A stretch of 14,920 nt of DNA, from contig JAESIW010000207.1 of assembly GCA_016802295.1 (NCBI GenBank), forward strand, positions 1-14,920, read 5' to 3'. The stretch's first letter is position 1, and the number at the start of each line of letters is the position of its first letter. Positions 1 through 7,506 of this stretch are shown here, piece by piece. Both the position numbers and the translations under genes were made by a program. A model generated the notes under the pieces. That model made no database searches. It saw nothing but the letters and a program-made list of their open reading frames with translations, and had not been told where the DNA came from. This DNA is from Brachionus rotundiformis (lineage: Eukaryota; Rotifera; Eurotatoria; Ploima; Brachionidae).

Positions 1-458
1 TACAAACGTACTTCTATATTAAGAGTCATTTTTTTGTCTAAATAAGTATTTAAAGCTTGAATTTATGACAAAATTCAACAATTGAACTTTTCGGTAGTGT
101 TATAAAGGTTTTTATTTTTCTAAATTTTGCATTACTCTGTGTTTTAAGTAGAATGGTTTCTATTTAGGTGAAATAATGAATATATTACAAAATTATCAGA
201 CTAATTTTCATACTAATCGCTTTTTACTCCAAAAGAATAGGTATTTTGACGAACTTGATTTTAAAAACACTGATATTGAAATTTAATGGTCGAAAAATTT
301 GAAATTTCATTCTTTTGATTTAGTTTAATTAAAAATTCATCTTTCGAACAATAATTGCACATATTTTCATACATTTAATTAATTAGAAACTTTTTAAACA
401 TTATCCTAACGAGATAGATGATATATTATAAGATATTCATTTATTCTTTTTTTCGTAA
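1..458 (+). repeat. Tandem repeat unit 1 (458 bp period)
   Basis: First visible unit of a tandem array. The segment beginning TACAAACGTACTTCTATATT recurs at 459, giving a period of 458 bp. The first ~300 bases of units 1 and 2 are almost identical, while the last ~130 bases differ strongly, so units look like mosaics made by unequal exchange. The array probably continues beyond the left edge. No match to a named satellite is recognised. Confidence 0.95.
176..286 (+). CDS. Small ORF inside repeat unit 1 (36 aa)
   Basis: An ATG after GGTGAAATA opens a 36-residue frame that starts MNILQNYQTN and ends at TAA. The same start and first ~30 residues recur at the same place in units 2, 3 and 4. The peptide is basic and Asn/Gln-rich with no recognised domain. 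It may be a chance open frame in a repeat, a short exon, or the remnant of a longer coding sequence. No promoter or splice site is convincing, and expression cannot be judged from sequence. Confidence 0.2.
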   Translation: MNILQNYQTNFHTNRFLLQKNRYFDELDFKNTDIEI

Positions 459-916
459 TACAAACGTACTTCTATATTAAGAGTCATTTTTTTGTCTAAA
501 TAAGTATTTAAAGCTTGAATTTATGACAAAATTCAACAATTGAACTTTTCGGTAGTGTTATAAAGGTTTTTATTTTTCTAAATTTTGCATTACTCTGTGT
601 CTTAAGTAGAATGGTTTCTATTTAGGTGAAATAATGAATATATTACAAAATTATCAGACTAATTTTCATTCTAATCGCTTTTTACTCCAAAAGAATAGGT
701 ATTTTGACGAACTTGATTTTAAAAACACTGATATTGAAATTTAATGGTCGAAAAATTTGAAATTTCATTTTTTTGATTTAGTTTAATTAAAGATTCATCT
801 TTCGAACCATAATTTCCCTTTTTTGCATACATTTTTTTCATTTGCATCTATTGAAACATTATGTCACTAAAAGGAAAATTCCTTATTGAAAAATTTATTT
901 TTTAATTTTTCCATCC
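459..916 (+). repeat. Tandem repeat unit 2 (458 bp)
   Basis: This unit starts exactly 458 bp after unit 1 and ends where unit 3 begins at 917. Its first ~300 bases match unit 1 nearly base for base. From about 790 it looks more like units 3 and 4, sharing elements such as a TCGAACCATAATT stretch and AACATTATGTCAC. That switch of similarity inside one unit suggests a recombination breakpoint. Confidence 0.95.
634..744 (+). CDS. Small ORF inside repeat unit 2 (36 aa)
   Basis: This is the same 36-residue frame as in unit 1, exactly 458 bp downstream, with one replacement visible (Thr to Ser at residue 13). Its only support is conservation of position. At this level of nucleotide identity, conservation says nothing about selection on the peptide. 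Confidence 0.2.
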   Translation: MNILQNYQTNFHSNRFLLQKNRYFDELDFKNTDIEI

Positions 917-1092
917 TACAAATGTAAAAGTTTGATTCAGGAACATTTTTTTGTCTAAATGAGAATTAAAAGCTTGAATTTATATCATTTTTTAACATTT
1001 GATCTATTTTGTAGTCTATTAAAGGTTTTTAATTTTCTAAATTTTGCATTTCTCCTTGTTAAAAGGAGATTTGTATTTAATTAGGTGATAAA

Positions 1093-1240
1093 ATGAATAT
1101 ATTACAAAATCATCAGAATAAATTACATAGTAATCGCTTTTTACTTCAAAAAAATAAGTATTTAGACGAATTTGATTTAAAAACAATTATGATGAAATTA
1201 AAACGTCGAATAATTAAAAATATCACTTTTTTGATTGAAT
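1093..1240 (+). CDS. Small ORF of repeat unit 3, cut by piggyBac
   Basis: This frame begins MNILQNHQNK and matches the unit 4 frame (4099-4245) over about 47 residues. At the TTAA target the frame runs on into the piggyBac end and stops at 1309-1311, so the last ~22 residues are transposon sequence and not native. The unit 4 version shows where the original stop would lie. No function is recognised. Confidence 0.2.
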
Positions 1241-1244
1241 TTAA
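1241..1244. other. TTAA target duplication, left
   Basis: TTAA lies immediately before the CCCTGATACAGC end of the piggyBac element and is matched by TTAA at 3724-3727. The undisturbed unit 4 has TTAATTAAA at the equivalent place, so TTAA was part of the target. Confidence 0.92.
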
Positions 1245-1261
1245 CCCTGATACAGCTTTGA
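1245..1261 (+). repeat. piggyBac left terminal inverted repeat
   Basis: CCCTGATACAGCTTTGA pairs with the inverted right end at 3707-3723 with two mismatches. Confidence 0.93.
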
Positions 1262-1286
1262 TCCGGTCATTTTTGACAATACAAAG

Positions 1287-1306
1287 TCGGGTCAAAAATG
1301 ACCCGA
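1287..1306. repeat. Subterminal hairpin, left end of piggyBac
   Basis: A perfect 8 bp inverted repeat, TCGGGTCA and TGACCCGA, around an AAAA loop. A related GGTCATTTTTGAC copy lies just outside it at 1265-1277. The right end has the matching hairpin at 3663-3678. Subterminal palindromes of this kind are probable transposase binding sites; that role is inferred. Confidence 0.8.
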
Positions 1307-1311
1307 TGTAA

Positions 1312-1715
1312 TTTTTTGCTCGTTTTTTTTAGGGAATTATTTGATTTGATAAAAAAATTTTTTTAAATTGACTAATATTTGCCAATTAAATTTAACCTTG
1401 TTAGAATAGAAATATTTGACATTGTCGTTAAAAGAAGATGAGATTAATATAGAAAATATTTCTTGATTTAATTAATTGTTTATAAAAATCTATTAACAGA
1501 TTTAACTTCTAATAGTCGATTTTTGTCAATTGACCTTAAAGTGAGAATCCTATATTTTTGATCGAATTTATTGTAAACAATAAGAGCTAATTATAATTTT
1601 TTGAGTGTCTTAAATATAACTAATTTTTGCTTTTTATTTTATTACTTATCTTATCTTTTTTAAAATGTCAAGTTTACGTTTGACAGTGTCTTAAGTATTA
1701 ACTTCTTTAAGACTT
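1312..1715 (+). other. piggyBac 5' noncoding region
   Basis: AT-rich DNA between the left end and the first recognisable transposase codons. No clear promoter or open frame. TTTCAG at 1707-1712 just before the acidic coding stretch could be a splice acceptor, which would put a 5' exon in this interval, but I cannot identify one. Confidence 0.5.
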
Positions 1716-3464
1716 TCAGAGGAGGGGGATGATAATGATTTTGCTTCAGATGAGAGCTATTTAGAAAATATGGAATTGGAAATAGATGACTTTGAGCCTG
1801 AAGAAATATAAATAGAGCTAAATGATGATAATAATGAAATTAAAATTACTGAACTAGTTTCTTTGAGTACCCAAGAAAGAAATTCTCAGCGCCATAATAC
1901 ATTTACAATTAATACTTCTTTGATTCATGGAGTAAATCAATTCTATTTTTCTCCGAAGAAGGACTTCATATGGAACTCTCAGCCTCAATTTTTTCAGATT
2001 AATTCTTATCAATCAATTTATCCATCTGATAATATTCAAAATATTTTCAATTGTATTTTTACACCTGATATTATATCATTAATAGTAACTTATACTAATA
2101 AACGTTTGATTAAATTAAATCATAAGCTCTTAAATGAAATAGAATTTAAAGCCTTTATAGGTTTATTATTAATTTTTGGTGTTACCAAAAAATCAAATAT
2201 AGATATTAATGAAATTTGTTGTAATGAGTCTATACATCATAGTGATTACGCTTCAGCTAGTATGTCCAGGGCACGCTTTCATCAAATGATTTGTTCAAAC
2301 ATTACATTTGATGATATTGATTAAAGAAGCGTAAATTTAGATAACAAATTTTCTAAATTTTGTGAAATTTTTGCTATTTTCAAATCAAATATATCTTCTT
2401 TACTGAATCCAGGAGAAAATCTTTACATTGATTAGCAATTGTATGCATTTCGTGGTAGGTGCTCTTTTAAACAATACATACCATCAAAACCTGCAAAATA
2501 TGGCATTAATTATTGGGCCTTAGTTGATGTTCACTCATCTTATGTACTTGATATTGATGTATATTTGGGGAAAAATATTATTACAAGTAGTAATTCAAAT
2601 AATGTTGGAGAAAAAGTTATTCTTTCTTTAGCTAGACCGTATTTAGCTAGCCAGACATGTCATAACTGCCGATAATTTTTTTTCAAGCATAAACTTATGT
2701 AAAATATTATGGGAAAAAATATAGAATTTGTTGGAACATTAAGAAGAAATAAAATTGAAATACCAACTTGTTTTTTACCAGACAAAAAAAAACAAGTTGA
2801 TTCATGTATGTTCGGTTTTATTAATTTCTTAACATTTGTCTCCTATGTTCCAAAAAAAAATAAATCAGTAATTTTAGTTTCATCCAATCATCATTCTGCT
2901 ATTATTGATCAAGTAACAAAAAAACCAGATATTATACTTTCGTATAATAAAAATAAAAATGAAGTTGATAATGTTGATCACTTAATAGAAAATTTTACTT
3001 GTCGAAGAAAAACTAATCGATGGACCTTTAACAGTTTTATGTATATATTAGATCTTGTTGCACATAATGCATTTTCTTTATTTAAACTTTCTAATTCTGC
3101 TATATTAGAAAAAAATTCGAATAGACAAAAAAGAATATTTTTAGAATAACATGCTATTTCATTGATAAGACCCTGTGTTATTTTAAGAGCTCAAGAAGCT
3201 TCATTTTCAAATTTTTCTCATATTCAATCAACAATAATTGAATCAATTAAGCGTGTTGGGATTTCAATTGAACCAAACAAAATCGCAAATGATCCACATA
3301 TCTCGAGTGAAATTAATCGGTCAAAACGAAAAAGATGTTCGATTTGTCCTAAAACAAATGACAACAAACACCAGACTATTTGTCAACAGTGTAATGAGAC
3401 TGTGTGTCAAAGTCACAGTGAAAAAATTAAAACAATTCTTTCTACATATTGCATAAAAAATTAA
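1716..3464 (+). pseudogene. piggyBac-like transposase, broken
   Basis: This encoded the DDD cut-and-paste transposase of the element. The order of parts is normal: acidic N-terminus (1716-1860); the region with FKAFIGLLLIFGV; the first catalytic Asp in YID before QLYAFRGRC (~2427-2460), followed by YIPSKPAKYG; the second Asp in ADNFFSS (~2665-2687); the third in NEVDNVDHL (~2965); and a C-terminal Cys/His cross-brace finger (CSIC, CQQC, CQSH, ~3336-3415). Damage: stops at 1809-1811, 2322-2324, 2433-2435 and 3147-3149, plus two compensating frameshifts, near 2645 and in the A-run 2714-2719. The Glu after the first catalytic Asp is now TAG, consistent with a one-base change. All three Asp codons survive. 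About 580 codons in all, normal for the family. The domain match is strong; an active enzyme is excluded. Confidence 0.93.
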
Positions 3465-3706
3465 TTTTATTTTTTTTAACAAAAAAAAATTATTTTTTCC
3501 CTTTAATTAATCAATTGATTGTTTTCTTTTACTCTTAACAGTAATAAATAAAAAATAAAATAAAATATGATAATAAAATAACCAAATTGTTATTAACCAA
3601 TAAATTAAAACAAAATTTTAATTGGAAAATTGAGTTTATTTTATTGATTTAAAAATTACACAGGGTCATTATTGACCCGTCTTAGTAAATAATGATATTT
3701 TTCTAC
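3465..3706 (+). other. piggyBac 3' noncoding region
   Basis: Very AT-rich DNA from the transposase stop to the right inverted repeat. It contains several AATAAA-like strings (for example near 3545-3552) that could serve as polyadenylation signals, and the right hairpin GGGTCA-TTAT-TGACCC at 3663-3678. Confidence 0.6.
3663..3678. repeat. Subterminal hairpin, right end of piggyBac
   Basis: A perfect 6 bp inverted repeat, GGGTCA and TGACCC, around TTAT. It mirrors the left hairpin at 1287-1306 and shares its core sequence. Confidence 0.8.
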
Positions 3707-3723
3707 TCATAGCTGTATTAGGG
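3707..3723 (-). repeat. piggyBac right terminal inverted repeat
   Basis: TCATAGCTGTATTAGGG is the inverted partner of 1245-1261 (15 of 17 bases) and abuts TTAA at 3724-3727. Confidence 0.93.
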
Positions 3724-3727
3724 TTAA

Positions 3728-3922
3728 TTAAACTAATAATGAAATTTAAACGTTAAATAATTAAAAATATCACTTTTTATATTTAATTTAATTAAAAATG
3801 CATCCATCGAACCATAATTTTACTTTTTTCCGATACATTTTAATAATTAGCATCTATTTAAACATTATGCCACGAAAAAGATAATTCCTTACAAAAAAAT
3901 TCATTTTTTGTCTTTTCTTTAC
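3728..3922 (+). repeat. Tandem repeat unit 3, 3' part, with 64 bp duplication
   Basis: The unit continues after the transposon. First come five bases matching unit 4 just after its TTAA. Then a ~64 bp segment (3733-3796) repeats, with ~80% identity, the sequence that ends at 1244 on the other side. The ordinary unit sequence (ATGCATCCATCGAACC) follows. The duplication must belong to the target unit, because piggyBac duplicates only TTAA. Confidence 0.88.
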
Positions 3923-4350
3923 TACAAATGTATATGTTTGATCCAGGATGATTTTTCTGTCTAAATGACAATTAAAAGCTTGAATTTATATCATTTTTTA
4001 ACATTTGAACTATTTTGTAGTCTATTAAAGGTTTTTAATTTTCTAAATTTAGCATTACTCCTTGTTAAAAGGAGATTTGTATTTAATTAGGTGATAAAAT
4101 GAATATATTACAAAATCATCAGAATAAAATACATAGTAATCGCTTTTTACTTCAAAAAAATAGGTATTTAGACGAATCTGATTTAAAAACAATTATGATA
4201 AAATTAAAACGTCGAATAATTAAAAATATCACTTTTTTGATTTAATTTAATTAAAAATGCATCCATCGAACCATAATTTTACTTTTTTGCGATACATTTT
4301 AATATTTAGCATCTATTTAAACATTATGCCACGAAAAAGAAAATTCCTTA
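3923..4350 (+). repeat. Tandem repeat unit 4
   Basis: It starts with TACAAATGTATATG and is close to unit 3 throughout. It keeps the CTCCTT/AAGGAG stem-loop and the small ORF. It breaks off after AATTCCTTAT and jumps to TTCTGTCTAAATGAG of the next unit, so the last bases of unit 4 and first bases of unit 5 (together roughly 60-70 bp) are missing. Confidence 0.92.
4099..4245 (+). CDS. Small ORF inside repeat unit 4 (48 aa)
   Basis: The frame starts MNILQNHQNK and ends at TAA 4243-4245. It is 12 residues longer than the frames of units 1 and 2 because it reads through where those stop, adding a basic tail (KLKRRIIKNI). It shares its start and about 30 residues with the other units. No domain is recognised; it may have no biological role. 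Confidence 0.22.
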   Translation: MNILQNHQNKIHSNRFLLQKNRYLDESDLKTIMIKLKRRIIKNITFLI

Positions 4351-4376
4351 TTTCTGTCTAAATGAGTATTAAAAGC
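4351..4376 (+). repeat. Tandem repeat unit 5, left piece
   Basis: TTCTGTCTAAATGAG then TATTAAAAGC, matching bases ~40-65 of the unit. It is cut by the Mutator-like element, and the unit continues after 6051. Confidence 0.85.
4367..4376. other. 10 bp target duplication, left (MULE 1)
   Basis: TATTAAAAGC here is repeated exactly at 6052-6061. In undisturbed units the sequence reads straight from this decamer (or its one-base variant) into TTGAATTTAT, which is what follows the right copy. Confidence 0.9.
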
Positions 4377-4413
4377 GCGTTTAATATTTTTATATAACAA
4401 TAATATGAAATCT

Positions 4414-4444
4414 AAAAACTAAAATACTGAATTAGGAACAAAAT
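4414..4444 (+). repeat. MULE 1 left inverted repeat
   Basis: 31 bases containing CTAAAATACTGAATT. The inverted partner at 5983-6013 differs at two adjacent positions. Confidence 0.9.
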
Positions 4445-4755
4445 AAAAACATTTTAGCTTGTTTTTGTTATTATCGTCAATTACATTTAAATTGATCACT
4501 ATTTTAATTTATTAATACATAATTGATTGAAATGAAACTCTTATACTATCAAAAAAACCTAAATTATTTATTAATTAAATCTATAATGTTCAAAAAAATT
4601 GACACTTTAAAATTTTTTTTATCTTTCTTGTTTTGTTTATCAAATAAACACTTTTGATTTTACTTTTATATATATCAACGTAACCTTGTCTCTCTTTCGA
4701 TTTAATTTATAAAATAAATAAATAAATCTTTAAATAACCCGGGAATTTAAAGAAA

Positions 4756-5874
4756 ATGTCTTTAACTAAAGAAATTCCTAATAAAATATCTCAAGCTTTT
4801 GGAGCTAATACTAATGTAAAAACAAGAGGAAAAGGTAAAAGTTATTTTCCTTTCTGTAGTTTTCGCTCCTTGGAGGAAGCTAAAAAATGCCTCGATAGAG
4901 AATTTGAAGGAAATAACTGGGTTGTAAAAAGAACCACAGAAACAATGCAAGCAGATATAATATGGTATCAATGTACAAAATGTGCTATTCGACTTAAAGT
5001 TGGACCCTATTTGGAAACTAATCCAGCAGTAATGATAGAAATGTCAAAAGAGGCTCATGGTCATGATCACTGGGTCTCACGTAAAACATACTCAGTAATT
5101 AGAGAACCAGCAAGAAGCAAGATTATAGAATACGAGAAAATGAGTAAGTATTTTTATTCAAAAAAGCTGTATTTATTTTTAAATAATATCTTTTTAGATA
5201 TAAAGCCAGGTACAATCATCGATATGTTACAAGAGCAAAGAATCGAGTGTCCAAGCATTCGGCAACTAAATAACTTTTTGTCGAATTTGAGACGTAATCA
5301 GCATGGTTCAAAAAGAATGACAATGAGTGAATTGGTCAACTTTGTTACTCCCAGATTACAAATACCAATAGATGCTGACCAACCATTCATAGCCGGATTC
5401 GAGTATGATGCCCCAAGCATTGATTTATTGATTTCGTAAATTCATTTCATGTTGTTAATATCAATCAAGAAGAATGGGAGTTGAGCACATGCAATTGTAG
5501 TGGATAGTTAAAACACTACAAATGTGATCATGTGATTGCAATTAGCTAGCGATTAAGTAATTTCTTTAATTTTTAGCTTTTTTTTTAAAACTTTTAAATT
5601 TTTTTTATTTTCAGAACTCTGCAACTTCAGAGAGATAGCAATGAATGTTCCACTTGAAAGAAAACGTCGAGCAGGTCGTCCTAAAGGAACAACAAAAGCT
5701 TTAATAACACAGCCAATTGAAACTCGAGCAACCATGGAAAAAGGCATCATTTGTTGTGGAGAAATAGATGAGATTGCCGGACAGCCATTAGCTAAAAAGA
5801 GAAGAATGGAAAACACTGAAGAAGTAATAAAGAAAAAACGCGGTAGACCGGCCCGATCGAAAAATACAAAATAA
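4756..5874 (+). pseudogene. MULE transposase-like gene with core deleted
   Basis: Exon 1 (4756-5143) starts at an ATG and has FRSLEEAKKCLDREF followed by a WRKY/FLYWCH-like zinc site (CTKC then HGHDH). A 54 bp GTAAGT...TTTTAG intron (5144-5197) is a multiple of three, so the frame stays open if unspliced. Exon 2 runs to QPFIAGFEYDAP, the point where the MULE DDE domain should start, then jumps within ~20 bases and a frame change to FHVVNINQEEW and a SWIM finger (CNC...CDH, 5492-5542). Two TAG codons interrupt the SWIM region; the first replaces a residue that is usually Trp. A second 58 bp intron (5557-5614) joins in frame to an AT-hook tail (AGRPKG, KRGRPARSK) ending at 5874. About 250 catalytic residues are missing by comparison with the family. 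It cannot be active. Confidence 0.85.
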
Positions 5875-5982
5875 TAAATATTTTTTTGTTCCTAAAAAAT
5901 ATATTTTGTATTCATTTTAAATTTACTTGTTCTATTTTGATAATTAGTACTATATTTCCGAAAAAAAAGTAATGAATAAAAA

Positions 5983-6013
5983 ATTTTGTTCTAAATTCAG
6001 TATTTTAGTTTTT
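5983..6013 (-). repeat. MULE 1 right inverted repeat
   Basis: Inverted partner of 4414-4444, 29 of 31 bases identical. Confidence 0.9.
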
Positions 6014-6051
6014 TTTTTGCATAAAATAAACACAGGTAATAATTATATGCC

Positions 6052-6130
6052 TATTAAAAGCTTGAATTTATATCATTATTTAACATTTGAACTATTTTGT
6101 TGTCTATTAATGATTTTTATTTCTCTAAAT
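6052..6130 (+). repeat. Tandem repeat unit 5, right piece
   Basis: It opens with the right copy of the target duplication (6052-6061) and continues TTGAATTTATATCATT and on to TCTAAATT, matching units 3 and 4 in register. Similarity ends at ~6130, before the small-ORF part of the unit, so this is the right end of the array. Confidence 0.9.
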
Positions 6131-6923
6131 TAATTGTGCAACTAACAAAATTGCATTTAAAAATATATAAATATATTTTATTTAATAAAATATTAATTAA
6201 TTAATTAAATTAATTTTTTTATATTTAGAACAAAACAATTGTTATTTTAGTGTGTAGAACTAACTTAATGATATCTTAGATTAAGATTAAATGAAATTCA
6301 AAAAACTCTTTTGATTTTCTTTATTTAAAAACGTTAACTGGAGTTATTAAATAAGAAAAATAAAGCAAGACTTTAAAGGTCATTATGGCAAAAATTAAGA
6401 TTAAATTAGCGAATTTGAAAGATTATAATGAATGCTCCTGTTTCTTAATATTTTACCATTTTAAAAAATAATATTGACGATTAATTGAGTTTTTTTAGCT
6501 CATATAATTAAATTTGATTTGAAGACTTAAATTTTTAATATTGAAAAGTTCTTTAAGTTTATAAAAAAAATAATTTTTTTTGTTTTTATTTAAAAAAGGT
6601 AAAAATTAACAAAATTAAGAAATTTAAAAATAAATATAACAAAGCCGAAAGAAAAAAAATATTATTGATATTTTTAAAATTAAAATTCGTTAGATTAATT
6701 TTACTTGAAGAAAAATCGGTAATGTTCATATCATAAGAATTGATTGAAGTCAAGATTCTTTAAACATTCCGTATTCACAAAAAATTTAATTAATTCTAAA
6801 AGGAAACTTGCTCTTAATGAACTTTTTAATCAGTAATTGATAATACCTTTTAAAATCAGAACTTTTTGAGAAATTAGGAATTTAATTCAACGAATCACTG
6901 CCTAATCAATTCTTATAGATAAT
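6131..6923. other. AT-rich stretch, no gene seen
   Basis: About 800 bases of very AT-rich DNA without an open frame of useful length, tRNA-like structure or recognisable repeat. Confidence 0.6.
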
Positions 6924-7440
6924 ACATGACCACTCAATTCGACAAGTAAAAAAATCTTACAATAAAGAAAAAATCACAAATATTAGATGTTATTCCTTTC
7001 AGGATTTATATCTAATTTTTTAAATTTCCTAATTAAGTTTCGGTATAAAATAATAAATTAACAAATTTCCATCAAATCATTAAAAAAATTTATATTTCCT
7101 ATTTTGTTGGAAACATAAATGCCATTGCTACCAGGTGTCAAATAATATAGACACCCGCGAGAGATTTTTAGAATTTTCATTTTTAAATTATTAATTTTTT
7201 TTACTTTTTGATAAATTGGACACGAAAAAATAGTTGAATGAGATCTATATTTTTGATTAATTTTACTTTCTTCTATGCATTTTTTATCAAACAAACATTT
7301 TCGTCTTAAATCTGATTTCTTTAGTTCATTTTCAAGCTCAATGTTTTTTGCTTCAATCATCTTCAAATCCTTATCATTTAACGTTTGTTTTAAATTTGTG
7401 ATACAAATCTTGATTGAAGTTGATTGAAGGAATCTTTAAT
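6924..7440 (-). repeat. Duplicated block, copy 1
   Basis: From ATACATGACCA onward this sequence is repeated in the same orientation at 12184-12427 and 13175-13500. Similarity covers both the coding part (7058-7440) and ~130 bases after its stop codon. That means a segment of DNA was duplicated, or the block is a repeat family, and the similarity is not just conserved protein. Confidence 0.88.
7058..7366 (-). CDS. Coiled-coil protein fragment, copy 1
   Basis: An open frame of 102 residues from its first ATG; the frame is open upstream to ~7440. The N-terminal part is a charged, heptad-like helix (MIEAKNIELENELKKS), followed by a Cys-containing segment (SHSTIFSCPIYQK) and a tail with YYLTPGSNGIYVSNKIGN ending at TAA. 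I do not recognise the family. The second copy at 12323-13500 keeps the same three parts, so this is a real ancestral coding sequence. A separate 38-residue frame lies just upstream (7390-7506) and may be a preceding exon in another phase. No start context or promoter is convincing; this may be a 3' gene fragment. Confidence 0.5.
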   Translation of the reverse strand: MKMIEAKNIELENELKKSDLRRKCLFDKKCIEESKINQKYRSHSTIFSCPIYQKVKKINNLKMKILKISRGCLYYLTPGSNGIYVSNKIGNINFFNDLMEIC

Positions 7441-7506
7441 AAATTTATTAAGATTCTCTCCTTTAGAAGCCATATTTTCCAAGTTATTGATAAGAGACGA
7501 ATTCAT
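7390..7506 (-). CDS. Possible upstream exon or small ORF (38 aa)
   Basis: The frame starts MNSSLINNLENMASKG and ends at TAA 7390-7392, overlapping the upstream extension of the coiled-coil frame in a different phase. It is hydrophilic and probably helical. The second copy of the duplicated block does not preserve it, so it may be a newly joined sequence or chance. Confidence 0.25.
   Translation of the reverse strand: MNSSLINNLENMASKGENLNKFIKDSFNQLQSRFVSQI

Larger units (their letters stand above)
917..1244 (+). repeat. Tandem repeat unit 3, 5' part
   Basis: It begins exactly 458 bp after unit 2 with TACAAATG and belongs to a second, diverged subtype that also includes unit 4. It carries a small stem-loop, CTCCTT-GTTAA-AAGGAG, about 30 bases before the ATG of the small ORF. 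It is interrupted at TTAA 1241-1244 by the piggyBac element and resumes at 3728. The two parts together are about 523 bp, the excess over 458 being a ~64 bp internal duplication. Confidence 0.93.
1245..3723 (+). mobile_element. piggyBac-like DNA transposon, 2479 bp
   Basis: The element is bounded by TTAA on both sides and has inverted ends: CCCTGATACAGCTTTGA on the left and the complement of TCATAGCTGTATTAGGG on the right, 15 of 17 bases matching. Just inside each end is a GGGTCA/TGACCC hairpin. The interior carries one transposase-like gene on the plus strand, decayed. Ends starting CCC, a TTAA target and a single DDD transposase are the hallmarks of the piggyBac superfamily. The ends look usable by an active transposase in trans, but the copy itself cannot encode one. 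Confidence 0.95.
4377..6051 (+). mobile_element. Mutator-like element 1 (MULE), 1675 bp, defective
   Basis: The ends are set by the exact 10 bp duplication TATTAAAAGC interrupting a known repeat sequence. Near the ends is a strong inverted repeat: 4414-4444 against 5983-6013, 29 of 31 bases, lying 37 and 38 bases from the two edges. The outermost bases match only weakly. The gene inside has the zinc finger, SWIM finger and AT-hooks of animal MULE transposases. A 9-11 bp target duplication is typical of Mutator elements. The catalytic core is deleted, so the copy is non-autonomous. Confidence 0.88.

Noticed and set aside
3238..3456. Second plus-strand frame over the piggyBac C-terminus
   Set aside because: A shadow in another frame; the frame of 3162-3464 carries the Cys/His finger.
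4762..4971. Minus-strand frame over MULE 1 exon 1
   Set aside because: Antisense shadow; the plus strand has the zinc-finger region of the transposase.
5553..5816. Minus-strand frame over the AT-hook exon
   Set aside because: Antisense shadow of the AT-hook tail, overlapping a well-supported intron.
1..6130. Regular repeats considered as a CRISPR array
   Set aside because: Units are 458 bp with no short repeat and spacer pattern, and the sequence has eukaryotic transposons and introns.
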